64,000 nucleotides of DNA from CAWDPQ01 sp049642465 (GTDB lineage: Bacteria; Acidobacteriota; Vicinamibacteria; Vicinamibacterales; 2-12-FULL-66-21), in contig JBAROV010000039.1 in NCBI GenBank assembly GCA_049642465.1, positions 32,705 through 96,704 of the forward strand, written 5' to 3'. A program made the position numbers and the translations under genes. The notes beneath the pieces were generated by a model. It saw only the letters and a program-made list of their open reading frames with translations. It had not been told where the DNA came from and searched no databases. Each line of letters starts with the position of its first letter. Positions within the stretch are counted from its first letter, which is position 1. This document shows positions 53,236 through 61,217 of this stretch, piece after piece.

Positions 53236-55191
53236 TCACCCGACATGAATGCGGGGACGCCGGGCGGGGTTCGACTCGGCCTGTCGCAACACCTCGCGAG
53301 TGACGGGTGCCGTGTCTCCTTCCCCAAACGCCAGGAACTTCATCAGATAAACGACCGGGTTCCCTTCCGTCCACCCGAAATACGCGTGTGGAATTTTTCC
53401 GGTCACGTCCCGACAATGGAGCAACAGCGCGGCGATCGCGTTCGGCACGGCCGGGCTGATGCAGCGTAGAACCCGGTGACCCCCGACGTCGGTTCCTTTG
53501 ACCGTCAGCACGCCGCCGAACTCCGAGACGTCTCCGGGTTGCACCTCGACGAACAGCACCGGCTCGTCAGGAGGCAAATGGTGTGATTCGCGCGCCTCGT
53601 GAAGCTTGTGCTCGTATTCGTCAGGCTTGCCGGTGTCGGGCCTGTTCGCGATGATTCGAACCGCCGTGCGTGACGCCTCGGCGATGAATCGCGTCGCGAG
53701 AGCGTCCGGCCGCACATCCTGCACGCGCAGCTCGGTCGACCGCATCGCGCGAGAAACGAGCGACGTCGTCACAATCGCGAGGATGAACCAGGAGGCAATC
53801 TTGACGCCGTCCGGTCGCTCGAACACGTTCACTATCGTCGTGTACACGAACACCGTCGTAACGGCGGCAAACGCCATCCGCACTCGAGCGTTCCGCCACA
53901 CGGACAATGTGACGGCCACCGCAGCAGACGTCATCAGCACCAGAACGCCAGTGGCATACGCGCCACCCTGCGCATCGACGTCGGCATCGAACAGTACGGT
54001 GATGAGAAACGTAATGGCTGTAAACAGGACGACGAGTGGACGGGTCGCTTTCGTCCACTCCGGAGCCATGCCGTACCGGGGCAGGTAGCGCGGCACCAGG
54101 TTCAGCAGGCCGGCCATGGCAGACGCGCCGGCAAACCAGAGAATCGCGATGGTGCTGACGTCGTACAACGTGCCAAACACTTCACCCAGGTGCCGGTGCG
54201 CGAGATACGCGAGTGCGCGACCGCTTGCCTCCCCTCCTTCGCGAAAGGCTTCTGCGGGGATCAGCATGGTCGTCACCAGCGAGCTGCCGATGAGGAAGGC
54301 CGTCATGATGAGAGCGGCCGTGCGTAGCAGCTTGCGAGTGTTCTCAATGCGTCCAACAGGGTGCGCCGGATCGTCGGTGTCGTGGCCTTTGACCAGAGGC
54401 ATCACGGCGACTCCGGTTTCAAACCCCGACATGCCGAGCGCGAGCTTGGGAAACAGCAGCAATGCCACCGCAAGCATGACGATGGGACTGCCGTGCTCCG
54501 CGAGCAACGCGGCCTTCCATTGCGGCACGTACTCCGGGTGGCGCAGCACTTCGGACAATCCCCAGCCGATTACGACCACGTTCAGGGTCAGGTAGACGAG
54601 GACGATGCCAACGGCGAGGCCGATCGCTTCTTTGAAGCCTTTCAGGAAGATGCCGCCGAGCAGCGCCAGCAGGACGAGCGTCATCGCGACGGGATGATCG
54701 AACGTGGCAGGCACGAATGGGTTGTGGATGACGTGCTCGGTCGCGTCAGCGGCCGACAGCGTGATGGTGATCACGAAGTCCGTCGCGGCAAACCCGAGCA
54801 ACGCGAGGACGAAGGCTTTGCCTCGCCACCGAGGCAGCAGATCTTCGAGCATCGAGATACTGCCATGTCCATGCGGACTCTTTTCCGCCACGCGACTGTA
54901 GATGGGCAGCGCTCCGAACAACGTGAGGAGACACAGAATCAGGGTGGCAATCGGCGAAAGCGCACCCGCCGCGAGAAAGGCAATCCCGGGCTGATAGCCG
55001 AGCGTCGAGAAGTAATCGACGCCGGTCAGGCACATTACCTGCCACCACGGTGCCTGATGGACAGGCCTGGCGTGCGGACCCAACGGTTCGCGCAGGCCTT
55101 CGAAAAACCAGTTGGTGAAACGGTGGCGCTTGCGGCGTGACAGGAAGTGAAAACCCGAGTACGGGACGAGGCGAACCGATCGATGGGACAC
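53236..55191 (-). CDS. APC-superfamily transporter, probable c-di-AMP-controlled potassium (or amino-acid) permease
   Basis: 651 residues from a GTG at 55191. About twelve membrane segments fill residues 50-480; VMCLTGVDYFSTLGYQPGIAFLAAG and EKSPHGHGSISMLEDLLPRW mark a family common in actinobacteria and acidobacteria that is usually labelled amino-acid permease. The last 170 residues are a soluble cytoplasmic domain (FIAEASRTAVRIIANRPDTG, VLFVEVQPGDVSEFGG), an arrangement like KimA. A ydaO-type riboswitch lies directly upstream. Because such riboswitches shut off potassium uptake when c-di-AMP is high, potassium import is the favoured role, as inference. Confidence 0.82.
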   Translation of the reverse strand: MSHRSVRLVPYSGFHFLSRRKRHRFTNWFFEGLREPLGPHARPVHQAPWWQVMCLTGVDYFSTLGYQPGIAFLAAGALSPIATLILCLLTLFGALPIYSRVAEKSPHGHGSISMLEDLLPRWRGKAFVLALLGFAATDFVITITLSAADATEHVIHNPFVPATFDHPVAMTLVLLALLGGIFLKGFKEAIGLAVGIVLVYLTLNVVVIGWGLSEVLRHPEYVPQWKAALLAEHGSPIVMLAVALLLFPKLALGMSGFETGVAVMPLVKGHDTDDPAHPVGRIENTRKLLRTAALIMTAFLIGSSLVTTMLIPAEAFREGGEASGRALAYLAHRHLGEVFGTLYDVSTIAILWFAGASAMAGLLNLVPRYLPRYGMAPEWTKATRPLVVLFTAITFLITVLFDADVDAQGGAYATGVLVLMTSAAVAVTLSVWRNARVRMAFAAVTTVFVYTTIVNVFERPDGVKIASWFILAIVTTSLVSRAMRSTELRVQDVRPDALATRFIAEASRTAVRIIANRPDTGKPDEYEHKLHEARESHHLPPDEPVLFVEVQPGDVSEFGGVLTVKGTDVGGHRVLRCISPAVPNAIAALLLHCRDVTGKIPHAYFGWTEGNPVVYLMKFLAFGEGDTAPVTREVLRQAESNPARRPRIHVG

Positions 55192-55200
55192 GGCAGGCTT

Positions 55201-55332
55201 CCGTTAAAGCCGGCGGGGTTAGCTGACGGGCTCGGACTCGGAAGTGTCCTATGGCTGAGTGCCAATTCGCCCCATCAGGCTCATGCCTGAAGTGGGTCCC
55301 CCGTTTCCGCGAGTTGCGCGGAATTAGGCAAT
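55201..55332 (-). ncRNA. ydaO/yuaA-type c-di-AMP riboswitch
   Basis: On the minus strand the leader contains, in order, the conserved ydaO elements: GGGGGACCCA, TGGGGCGAATTGGC, GCCATAGGACACTTCCGA and GAGCCCGTCAGCTAACCCC (the near-invariant CCCGUCAGCUAACC block). It fits between the predicted transcript start near 55330 and the GTG at 55191. This class binds c-di-AMP and lowers expression of potassium or osmolyte transporters and wall hydrolases. No T-run terminator is obvious, so control may be at translation initiation. Confidence 0.88.
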
Positions 55333-55336
55333 TTCG

Positions 55337-55365
55337 AAACTACGCCTCTACCGGTACTCTGTCAA
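55337..55365 (-). promoter_or_regulatory. Sigma70-like promoter before the riboswitch
   Basis: On the minus strand TTGACA (55365-55360) is followed after exactly 17 bp by TAGTTT (55342-55337). The start point would fall near 55330, just ahead of the riboswitch aptamer. Confidence 0.65.
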
Positions 55366-55448
55366 GGGCGCCTGATGACACGTGCGCCGCGTGGTACCAT
55401 GGGTAAAACCTCAGGTTCTTCAACACCTGCACCACGGTTTCCTGCACC

Positions 55449-56870
55449 ATGAAAGCTCTGCCGCTCGCGCTCGCCATAGCGCTCTGTGCCGCGTGTTCGA
55501 CCGAAAGCCGCGAAGGCCCGGGCAGCGAACTCCGCCAATTCACGGGGTCGCATACCCGAGTCGTCTGGGTCCAGCAGGATGGTCGCGATCCTTACGCCGC
55601 CGGCGACAACCTCCTGCTCATGGGATTGGACTCGGATGACAGCCGCGCCGAACGCCCGATTGTGCGCGACCGCGGCAGTTACGTGAAACCGCTGATTACC
55701 CCACAAGGCAATCGAATCATCTTTTCGCGGCGACCGACGCTCCCCGAAGGACCGGAGGTCTTTCTGGTGAACTGGGACGGCTCCGGGCTGAAGTCGCTCG
55801 GTCGGGGATTTGCGCTTGCGGTATGGGTCAGTCCGACTGACGGACGTGAATGGGTTTACGTCGGGACCGACAACAAGAAGGGACAGGAGTACGACTTCGC
55901 GACGGTCGCGCGTGTTCCGATCGACGGGCCTCAGACGCGCGAGGTGGTCTGGAACAAGTCACTCGTCAGCGGCGACACGTTTCAGGTATCAGCTGATGGT
56001 CGATACGCGGGCGGCCTGTTTCCATGGCCGGACGCGGGAGTTGCTGAATTACCGAATGGGAACCTGCGAAAACTGGGCGACGGGTGCTGGACGGCGATGT
56101 CCACAGTGCGTGGACCGCTGATGTGGTATTTCGACGGATCCCATAGGAACCTGACGCTCGTTGACATTCGATCCGACAAACGCTGGGTGGTGAATATCAA
56201 TCGCGTCCCGGGTTTCGGCAACGATGAGGTCTACCATCCGCGATGGACCAACCATCCGCGGTTCCTTGCCATGTCGGGTCCCTACAATCTCGGCGGTGCG
56301 AACCAGGTTCGCAGCGGCGGCGCACAAACGGAGGTGTACGTCGGACGGTTTGCCTCAGACTACAGCCGTGTCGAAGCGTGGATGCGAGTGACGAGCAATG
56401 CGAGCGGGGATTCGTACCCCGACGTCTGGATCGACCGCCGCAACAACCCGCATCCGGCTGCGCCAAAGGATGGCTCCATCGGTCCGGATGCGAGGGCCAC
56501 GAACACCGGCGCCGGCAATTCTCAGAGCCGCTCAGATGTCGTCGGGCGCGTTGTCGTCGAAGGTAAGCTGACAAAGGCCGCAGCGATTCCGACACCGCAG
56601 GCCATCGCCCCATACCAGCACGCGCTCGTCGTGAACACTTACGAGATCATCAAAACGATCGAGGGCAGCTACTCAGGATCAACAATCCTCGTTGCGCAGT
56701 GGGCGATTCGTGACCGCCGCGTGCTCCCCACGGCGCACAAGACCACGGGCAGCGTTCATCGGCTGACGCTGGAGCGTTACGAGGCGCACCCGGAGCTCGA
56801 AGGGGAACGTCTCATCAGCGCAGGTGACGCGCCGGATCTGCCTCTCTACTACGAGATCAATCCGAAGTAG
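55449..56870 (+). CDS. Exported TolB/PD40-like propeller protein, possible lipoprotein
   Basis: 473 residues. The N-terminus MKALPLALAIALCAACSTES is a signal peptide; the Cys after CAA may be lipidated, though the lipobox is atypical. PD40-like motifs repeat (KPLITPQGNRIIFSRRP, FQVSADGRYAGGLFPWPD, YHPRWTNHPRFLAMSG), pointing to a beta-propeller. The last 110 residues are a separate domain (VVVEGKLTKAAAIPTPQAIAPYQHALVVNTYEI). It precedes the AlgI-like gene by 12 bp and probably belongs to the O-acetylation cassette, perhaps in substrate recognition. No enzymatic residues recognised. Confidence 0.7.
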   Translation: MKALPLALAIALCAACSTESREGPGSELRQFTGSHTRVVWVQQDGRDPYAAGDNLLLMGLDSDDSRAERPIVRDRGSYVKPLITPQGNRIIFSRRPTLPEGPEVFLVNWDGSGLKSLGRGFALAVWVSPTDGREWVYVGTDNKKGQEYDFATVARVPIDGPQTREVVWNKSLVSGDTFQVSADGRYAGGLFPWPDAGVAELPNGNLRKLGDGCWTAMSTVRGPLMWYFDGSHRNLTLVDIRSDKRWVVNINRVPGFGNDEVYHPRWTNHPRFLAMSGPYNLGGANQVRSGGAQTEVYVGRFASDYSRVEAWMRVTSNASGDSYPDVWIDRRNNPHPAAPKDGSIGPDARATNTGAGNSQSRSDVVGRVVVEGKLTKAAAIPTPQAIAPYQHALVVNTYEIIKTIEGSYSGSTILVAQWAIRDRRVLPTAHKTTGSVHRLTLERYEAHPELEGERLISAGDAPDLPLYYEINPK

Positions 56871-56882
56871 TCCCGAACGCGG

Positions 56883-58325
56883 ATGGTTTTCAGCTCGTAC
56901 CTCTTCCTGTTCTATTTCCTGCCGCTCGCTTTACTTCTTTACTACGCGTCACCGAAGCGAGCACAGCATCTCATCCTCACGGCTCTCAGCTACGTCTTCT
57001 ATGGCTGGGCGAACCCGCTGTTCATCGTCCTGCTGCTGACGTCGACACTCATCGACTACATAGCCGGCCGCGCCATCGGCCGGGAGCGCGAGCGCATCCA
57101 GGCTTCGGGAATCGAGGCATGGCCCTCACGGCGCGCTCGCATTGCGCTCATCGTGTCCATGTGCAGCAACCTGTCGCTGCTCGGATTCTTCAAATACTTC
57201 AATTTCGGCGTTGATAGCTACGATGCGCTGGTGAGCTGGCTGGGACTCACGTCCCTGCGCCTCGACGTGGCGCTCAGGGTCACGCTGCCGCTCGGCATCA
57301 GCTTCTACACCTTCCAGTCGATGAGCTACGCGATCGACGTCTATCGCGGCGATGCGAAACCGGTGCGCAGTTTCATCGACTTTGCCTGTTTCGTGTCGAT
57401 GTTTCCGCAGCTCGTTGCCGGTCCGATCATTCGTTTCTCTGAGGTCGCGGACCAACTGCGCGAGCGTACGCATACGCGAGAGAAGTTTGCGCGGGGGGTG
57501 GCGTTTTTCTCGCTGGGACTGGCCAAGAAAGTCCTGCTCGCGAATCCCTGCGGAAAGATCGCCGACCTCGCATTCGGAGCGGGCTCGCTGGCGCCACTCG
57601 AGGCCTGGTACGGGGTAGTGGCCTACGCGTTTCAGATCTATTTCGATTTCAGCGCGTACTCCGACATGGCCATCGGCCTCGGGCTGATGATGGGATTCGT
57701 CTTCGCGAAGAATTTCGACTCACCGTACCTCTCGCAGTCCATCACTGAATTCTGGCGCCGCTGGCACATCTCGCTCTCGACCTGGCTCCGCGACTATCTT
57801 TACGTGCCGCTCGGTGGCAATCGCAAAGGACGGGTCCGCACCTACGTGAACCTGTTCCTGGTGATGCTGCTCGGCGGTCTGTGGCACGGCGCCGCCTGGA
57901 ATTTCGTCGTCTGGGGCGGCCTGCACGGCGTGCTGCTGGCCTACGAACGGATGCGCGGCAAAGCGCCGGCCTACGGACGATTCATGGCACCCCTGCGTGT
58001 GGCCATCACCTTCGTGCTGGTGCTCGTCACCTGGGTGTTCTTCCGTGCGCCCGATCTGACGACGGCGGTTCGCTATCTTGGACACATGGTGGGCGCGGGA
58101 TCGGTTCAGGACGGGGCTGGTTTGCTCGCCGGCATCGTCTACCAGCCGTACTACCTCGGCACGTTCGTCATCGCCGCGGTGGTGACGTGGACGTGCCCGC
58201 AAACGTGGGACTGGACGCGGGCGCTGAGTCCGCCGAAAGCAGCTGCCGTGGCCGTGCTGTTCGTCGTCGCAGCCGTCGTCCTGACCACACAGGCGTATAA
58301 CCCGTTCATCTATTTCATCTTCTGA
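56883..58325 (+). CDS. MBOAT-family O-acyltransferase, AlgI-like
   Basis: 480 residues with about eleven membrane segments. MVFSSYLFLFYFLPLALLLYY, YAFQIYFDFSAYSDMAIGLGLMMGF, FWRRWHISLSTWLRDYLYVPLGGNRKG and LLGGLWHGAAWNFVVWGGLHG are the AlgI signature blocks; the His of GLWHGAAW is the catalytic residue. AlgI-type proteins move acetyl groups across the inner membrane for transfer to exopolysaccharide by an AlgJ/AlgX-like protein, which is encoded next with a 1-bp overlap (TGATG). No alginate polymerase gene is present, so the polymer is unknown. Confidence 0.93.
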   Translation: MVFSSYLFLFYFLPLALLLYYASPKRAQHLILTALSYVFYGWANPLFIVLLLTSTLIDYIAGRAIGRERERIQASGIEAWPSRRARIALIVSMCSNLSLLGFFKYFNFGVDSYDALVSWLGLTSLRLDVALRVTLPLGISFYTFQSMSYAIDVYRGDAKPVRSFIDFACFVSMFPQLVAGPIIRFSEVADQLRERTHTREKFARGVAFFSLGLAKKVLLANPCGKIADLAFGAGSLAPLEAWYGVVAYAFQIYFDFSAYSDMAIGLGLMMGFVFAKNFDSPYLSQSITEFWRRWHISLSTWLRDYLYVPLGGNRKGRVRTYVNLFLVMLLGGLWHGAAWNFVVWGGLHGVLLAYERMRGKAPAYGRFMAPLRVAITFVLVLVTWVFFRAPDLTTAVRYLGHMVGAGSVQDGAGLLAGIVYQPYYLGTFVIAAVVTWTCPQTWDWTRALSPPKAAAVAVLFVVAAVVLTTQAYNPFIYFIF

Positions 58326-59644
58326 TGGTCACGAGCAGCCAGGCCCGGCTCACGCGCGAGGCGATCGCGCAAATCGAAGTCGGTCACACGGACGTGGGCG
58401 CCGGAACGGTTCGATTTCTGCTCCTGTTCTTTCTTGCCTCGCTTGCCATCGTTCCGTTGTACGAGCTAGCCGGCGGCCGGGCAGCCGAGGACCTGGTCAC
58501 GCCATGGTCGCATCTTGCCCGCATCCCGGCGGAGGCGTCCGCGAGAATTGTTGCAGATGCGGCGTCGGGCGATTCGGGCGCATGGACCCAGATGGTGGCT
58601 GGCAATCGCGCCGTGCTCGAAGGCTTGCACGCGTTCGAGGAAGCGCTCGAGGACGAATCGCGGTTGGGAAGAACGCTGCGTCCACACGCGCAATTCATCA
58701 TGAGCGGCTGGCTTGGCGCCGGCAACGAACGCGCGTATGCGGGGCGCGAGGGGTGGCTCTTCTATCGCCCGGATGTCGAATACATCACGGGCATGGGATT
58801 ACTGAACCCCGCCTCGCTCGAGCGCCGTGTGAAGACCGCAGACGAGTGGACCACGCCACCGCAACCGGACCCTGTCAAAGCGATCCTCGCGTTCAAGAAC
58901 CAACTCGAGGCCAGCGGCATCACGCTCATCGTGATGCCAACGCCGCTGAAGCCCTCCGTTCACCCGGAGTTCCTTTCGAGGCGGTACGTCGATCTCGCGC
59001 GGCCGTTGCAGAACCCGTCCTATGCGGCGTTCGTCGAGACGCTTCAGCGCAGCGGCGTCCTCGTGTTCGATCCCGCGAACGCTCTTATTGAATCGGCTCG
59101 CGCCACGCAGACAACTCAGTACCTCACCACGGACACGCACTGGCGGCCTGAAGCCATGGAGATGGTGGCGCAGCAACTGGTCGATCTCCTGCGATCGGTC
59201 GTGACGCTACCGGGCTCTTCCGCCGGCTATCGGGTGGAACCGCGCGAGATCAGTCGTCTCGGTGACGTCGCCGTCATGCTGGACTTGCCTGACCATCAGC
59301 GGTTGTACCCGAAGGAAACCGTCACCATTCGCCGCGTGCTTTCAGCCGATGGTCAGCCGTGGAGATCGGCACGCGACGCGGATGTCCTCGTGCTTGGCGA
59401 CAGCTTCAGCAACATCTATTCGCTCGAATCCCTGGGATGGGGGGATAGTGCCGGTCTCGTCGAACACGTGAGTTATCTCCTTCAACGTCCCGTTGATCGG
59501 ATCGTGCAGAACGATCAGGGTGCCTTCGCCACGCGCGAATTGCTTCGTCGAGCCGGTCCCTCTCGTCTTGCCGGTAAACGCCTCGTCATCTATCAATTCG
59601 CGGCGCGTGAATTGATGTTTGGTGACTGGAAGGTGCTTGAGTGA
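58325..59644 (+). CDS. AlgJ/AlgX-like SGNH acetyltransferase, membrane-anchored
   Basis: 439 residues. One N-terminal membrane anchor (FLLLFFLASLAIVPLYELAGG, about 31-51). The periplasmic domain has the features of AlgJ/AlgX: GREGWLFYRPDVEYITG, LIVMPTPLKPSVHPEFL, the DxHW motif in YLTTDTHWRPEAM, and VLVLGDSFSNIYS with the nucleophile Ser. It would take acetyl groups from the AlgI-like partner (overlapping start) and place them on an exported polysaccharide. The stop is five bases before the left arm of the 86-bp inverted repeat. Confidence 0.88.
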   Translation: MVTSSQARLTREAIAQIEVGHTDVGAGTVRFLLLFFLASLAIVPLYELAGGRAAEDLVTPWSHLARIPAEASARIVADAASGDSGAWTQMVAGNRAVLEGLHAFEEALEDESRLGRTLRPHAQFIMSGWLGAGNERAYAGREGWLFYRPDVEYITGMGLLNPASLERRVKTADEWTTPPQPDPVKAILAFKNQLEASGITLIVMPTPLKPSVHPEFLSRRYVDLARPLQNPSYAAFVETLQRSGVLVFDPANALIESARATQTTQYLTTDTHWRPEAMEMVAQQLVDLLRSVVTLPGSSAGYRVEPREISRLGDVAVMLDLPDHQRLYPKETVTIRRVLSADGQPWRSARDADVLVLGDSFSNIYSLESLGWGDSAGLVEHVSYLLQRPVDRIVQNDQGAFATRELLRRAGPSRLAGKRLVIYQFAARELMFGDWKVLE

Positions 59645-59648
59645 CGGG

Positions 59649-59734
59649 AGGACGGCCCGCCTTCGCTGTCGCGCGGGATGCAGGCGACAGCTACGGCGAG
59701 GCCCGCCGGAGCCTTGGCGGAGGCGGGGAGGACG
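59649..59734 (+). repeat. 86-bp inverted repeat, left arm
   Basis: This 86-bp stretch is the exact reverse complement of 60394-60479. It has internal hairpins (GCTGTCGC...GCGACAGC; CCCGCC...GGCGGG) and carries the dispersed GCCCGCCTTCGCT and CCGGAGCCTTGGCGGAGG modules. It begins four bases after the AlgJ-like stop. Confidence 0.92.
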
Positions 59735-59767
59735 TGGAGTCGGGACTCGCGGTGAGGAATGTCTCTG

Positions 59768-60073
59768 TTAGTGGCCGCCGAAGACCTGGAAACCACGCTT
59801 GCGGAGAGAGTCGGCCAATTCCACTTCCATCCGTGCCGCGTCCGCGTACGGCATCGGGTTCAGATGTTCGTACAAGACCGGCACCAGGCGCACTCCGAAG
59901 CGGCGTACGACTCCCGCGGATTTGATTCCTGCCTTATGGTTCGCGAACCGGGTCTCTGGCGCGAGCCCGGTCATGCCGACGTAATAGCCGGCTTTTCCAT
60001 CGCCCTTCGGATTACGGAGATAGACGACGTAAACCGAATGGTGGCCCCGGCGTTTTGCCACTCTACCTGCCAC
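59768..60073 (-). CDS. GIY-YIG family endonuclease (small, UPF0213-like)
   Basis: 101 residues. VYVVYL at 14-19 and YYVGMTG at 30-36 give the GIY-YIG signature; Arg42 in PETRFANHKAG and a Glu in ARMEVELADSL (83 or 85) stand for the catalytic Arg and Glu. Stand-alone GIY-YIG proteins of this size cleave DNA or act in repair, and some are mobile-element homing nucleases. Start GTG at 60073 with weak ribosome-binding sequence. It is one of only two plausible genes enclosed by the perfect 86-bp inverted repeats, which suggests a mobile or recombining cassette. Confidence 0.85.
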   Translation of the reverse strand: MAGRVAKRRGHHSVYVVYLRNPKGDGKAGYYVGMTGLAPETRFANHKAGIKSAGVVRRFGVRLVPVLYEHLNPMPYADAARMEVELADSLRKRGFQVFGGH

Positions 60074-60100
60074 GTCATTACCGTCGAAAAACCGACGCCG

Positions 60101-60334
60101 CTACTTAGAGGAACCGCCGAAGGGTTCCACGCACTCGGCGATCAGGAAGTGCGCATTCCCCCAGTCCTCGCGACTGTCGCGCCGATCCTGAGTCGTGCGC
60201 GAACGGCCCGTCCGCGGGCGACCGGTGCGACGATCAATTACCACGTAGAAACCGGGCCGGGTGCGGAACGCCTGCCGCAGCGCCTCGTAGAGATCCTCGT
60301 GACCACGTTGCACGACGATACAGAAGGATCGCAT
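60101..60334 (-). CDS. Small hypothetical protein, Arg-rich linker type
   Basis: From the ATG at 60334 the protein has 77 residues (a GTG at 60379 would add 15). It begins MRSFCIVVQRGHEDLYEALRQAF, then GFYVVIDRRTGRPR and an Arg/Asp-rich stretch, and ends NAHFLIAECVEPF. Short proteins with a VxxDRRxGxRR core are frequent hypotheticals in Acidobacteriota; no function is known to me. It lies 27 bp upstream of the GIY-YIG gene, in the same direction and inside the inverted repeats, so both may be one unit. Confidence 0.55.
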   Translation of the reverse strand: MRSFCIVVQRGHEDLYEALRQAFRTRPGFYVVIDRRTGRPRTGRSRTTQDRRDSREDWGNAHFLIAECVEPFGGSSK

Positions 60335-60393
60335 GCGCAGGTAATATCGGTCGGTCGTGCGGATTCGTGCACCGCGCACGCTTCAGGTGTCTC

Positions 60394-60479
60394 CGTCCTC
60401 CCCGCCTCCGCCAAGGCTCCGGCGGGCCTCGCCGTAGCTGTCGCCTGCATCCCGCGCGACAGCGAAGGCGGGCCGTCCT
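60394..60479 (-). repeat. 86-bp inverted repeat, right arm
   Basis: Exact reverse complement of 59649-59734, no mismatch over 86 bp. The two arms enclose 659 bp holding the GIY-YIG gene and the small Arg-rich gene. Confidence 0.92.
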
Positions 60480-60531
60480 GACCCCACTTTCGATATAGAA
60501 TGCGCCAACACTGCGAAGAAGGAGTGGCGCG

Positions 60532-60879
60532 ATGAAAAAGATCCTGCTCTGCGTGGCCGCCTCGGCGCTGATGGTTGCGGCGCCACGTGCGGCCGAGACC
60601 TGGAAGGGCACCCTCAGCGATTCGATGTGCGGCCTCAAGCACGCCGCCGAAAAGCAGGGGCAGAACGCGCAGAAACACCGCGACTGCATCGAGAAATGCA
60701 CCAAGGAAGGCGAGCAGTTTGTGTTCGTCACGGGCGAGAAGGTTTACAAGATTGCCAATCAGACCCTGCCAGAGCTGAAGGCGCACGCCGGGCACGAAGT
60801 AAACCTGACCGGCGAAATGAAGGGGGACACGATCACGGTTTCGAAGATCGAGATGCCGAAGAAGGAAGGGGCGAAGTAA
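60532..60879 (+). CDS. Small secreted protein, OB-fold-like (DUF5818-type)
   Basis: 115 residues. Signal peptide of about 21 residues (ILLCVAASALMVAAPRAA) and a mature part beginning ETWKGTLSDSMCGLKH. Cys33, Cys52 and Cys56 with His37 may bind metal or form disulfides. The end, GHEVNLTGEMKGDTITVSKIEMP, is the beta-strand pattern of small OB-fold proteins in Acidobacteriota. Strong Shine-Dalgarno (AAGGAG) before the ATG. It stands alone between the inverted-repeat module and a terminator. Function unknown. Confidence 0.75.
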   Translation: MKKILLCVAASALMVAAPRAAETWKGTLSDSMCGLKHAAEKQGQNAQKHRDCIEKCTKEGEQFVFVTGEKVYKIANQTLPELKAHAGHEVNLTGEMKGDTITVSKIEMPKKEGAK

Positions 60880-60892
60880 GGGACGAGCCGCT

Positions 60893-60939
60893 CATCCGGC
60901 TATAGCCGGATGCCCCGCCGGCCGATAGACCGGCGTGTT
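60893..60939 (+). terminator. Double-hairpin terminator
   Basis: CATCCGGC-TATA-GCCGGATG (60893-60912) and CGCCGG...CCGGCG (60916-60935) follow the small secreted protein gene and are trailed by GTTTTA. The second hairpin ends at the GTG proposed as start of the next small gene. Confidence 0.6.
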
Positions 60940-61147
60940 TTACTTCTTCGAGAAGGAACGGCAGTTCCTGCAGTGCGAAGTTCGCAACACGGACCTGCCC
61001 GATACCTTCGCCATCGTGGTGACCGAACCGAGCGGCAAGGTCCGCACGCAGTACGTCACTGGCTCCTCTGAAGTCCAGCGCAGGTGGCTGGCGCTCCAGG
61101 CGGACCTCACAGCCGAAGGCTGGTGGGGTCCGCACGGTCGCGATTGA
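60935..61147 (+). CDS. Small hypothetical protein, paralogue of the protein at 62842-63096
   Basis: 70 residues from a GTG at 60935. YFFEKERQFLQCEVRN-x-TFAIVVTEPSGKVRTQY...ALQADLTAEGWWGP reads as a small alpha/beta protein. It aligns over its whole length with the protein at 62842 (LLWSLEAKRSTAKCVLRAD-x-WIELVILQDEEIACREY...ALHDRLLEKGWKQ), sharing a central Cys, the beta-strand spacing and the closing L-x-x-x-GW. This supports both as real genes. The start overlaps a hairpin, so expression may be limited. No function is known. Confidence 0.6.
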   Translation: MFYFFEKERQFLQCEVRNTDLPDTFAIVVTEPSGKVRTQYVTGSSEVQRRWLALQADLTAEGWWGPHGRD

Positions 61148-61217
61148 TTCAGCGACACGCTCGGGGCCTGGGACGACAACCTCTCACAGAATCCATGGCC
61201 CAGTAGCTCGAAGGTCT

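Noticed and set aside
60335..60379. Fifteen-residue N-terminal extension of the small Arg-rich protein (GTG at 60379)
   Set aside because: The ATG at 60334 starts where the conserved-looking part begins, so the shorter form was kept, with low certainty.
59649..60479. The inverted repeats as an integron attC or a classical insertion sequence
   Set aside because: No integrase or transposase is encoded, the arms lack the attC core sites, and no target duplication is apparent.
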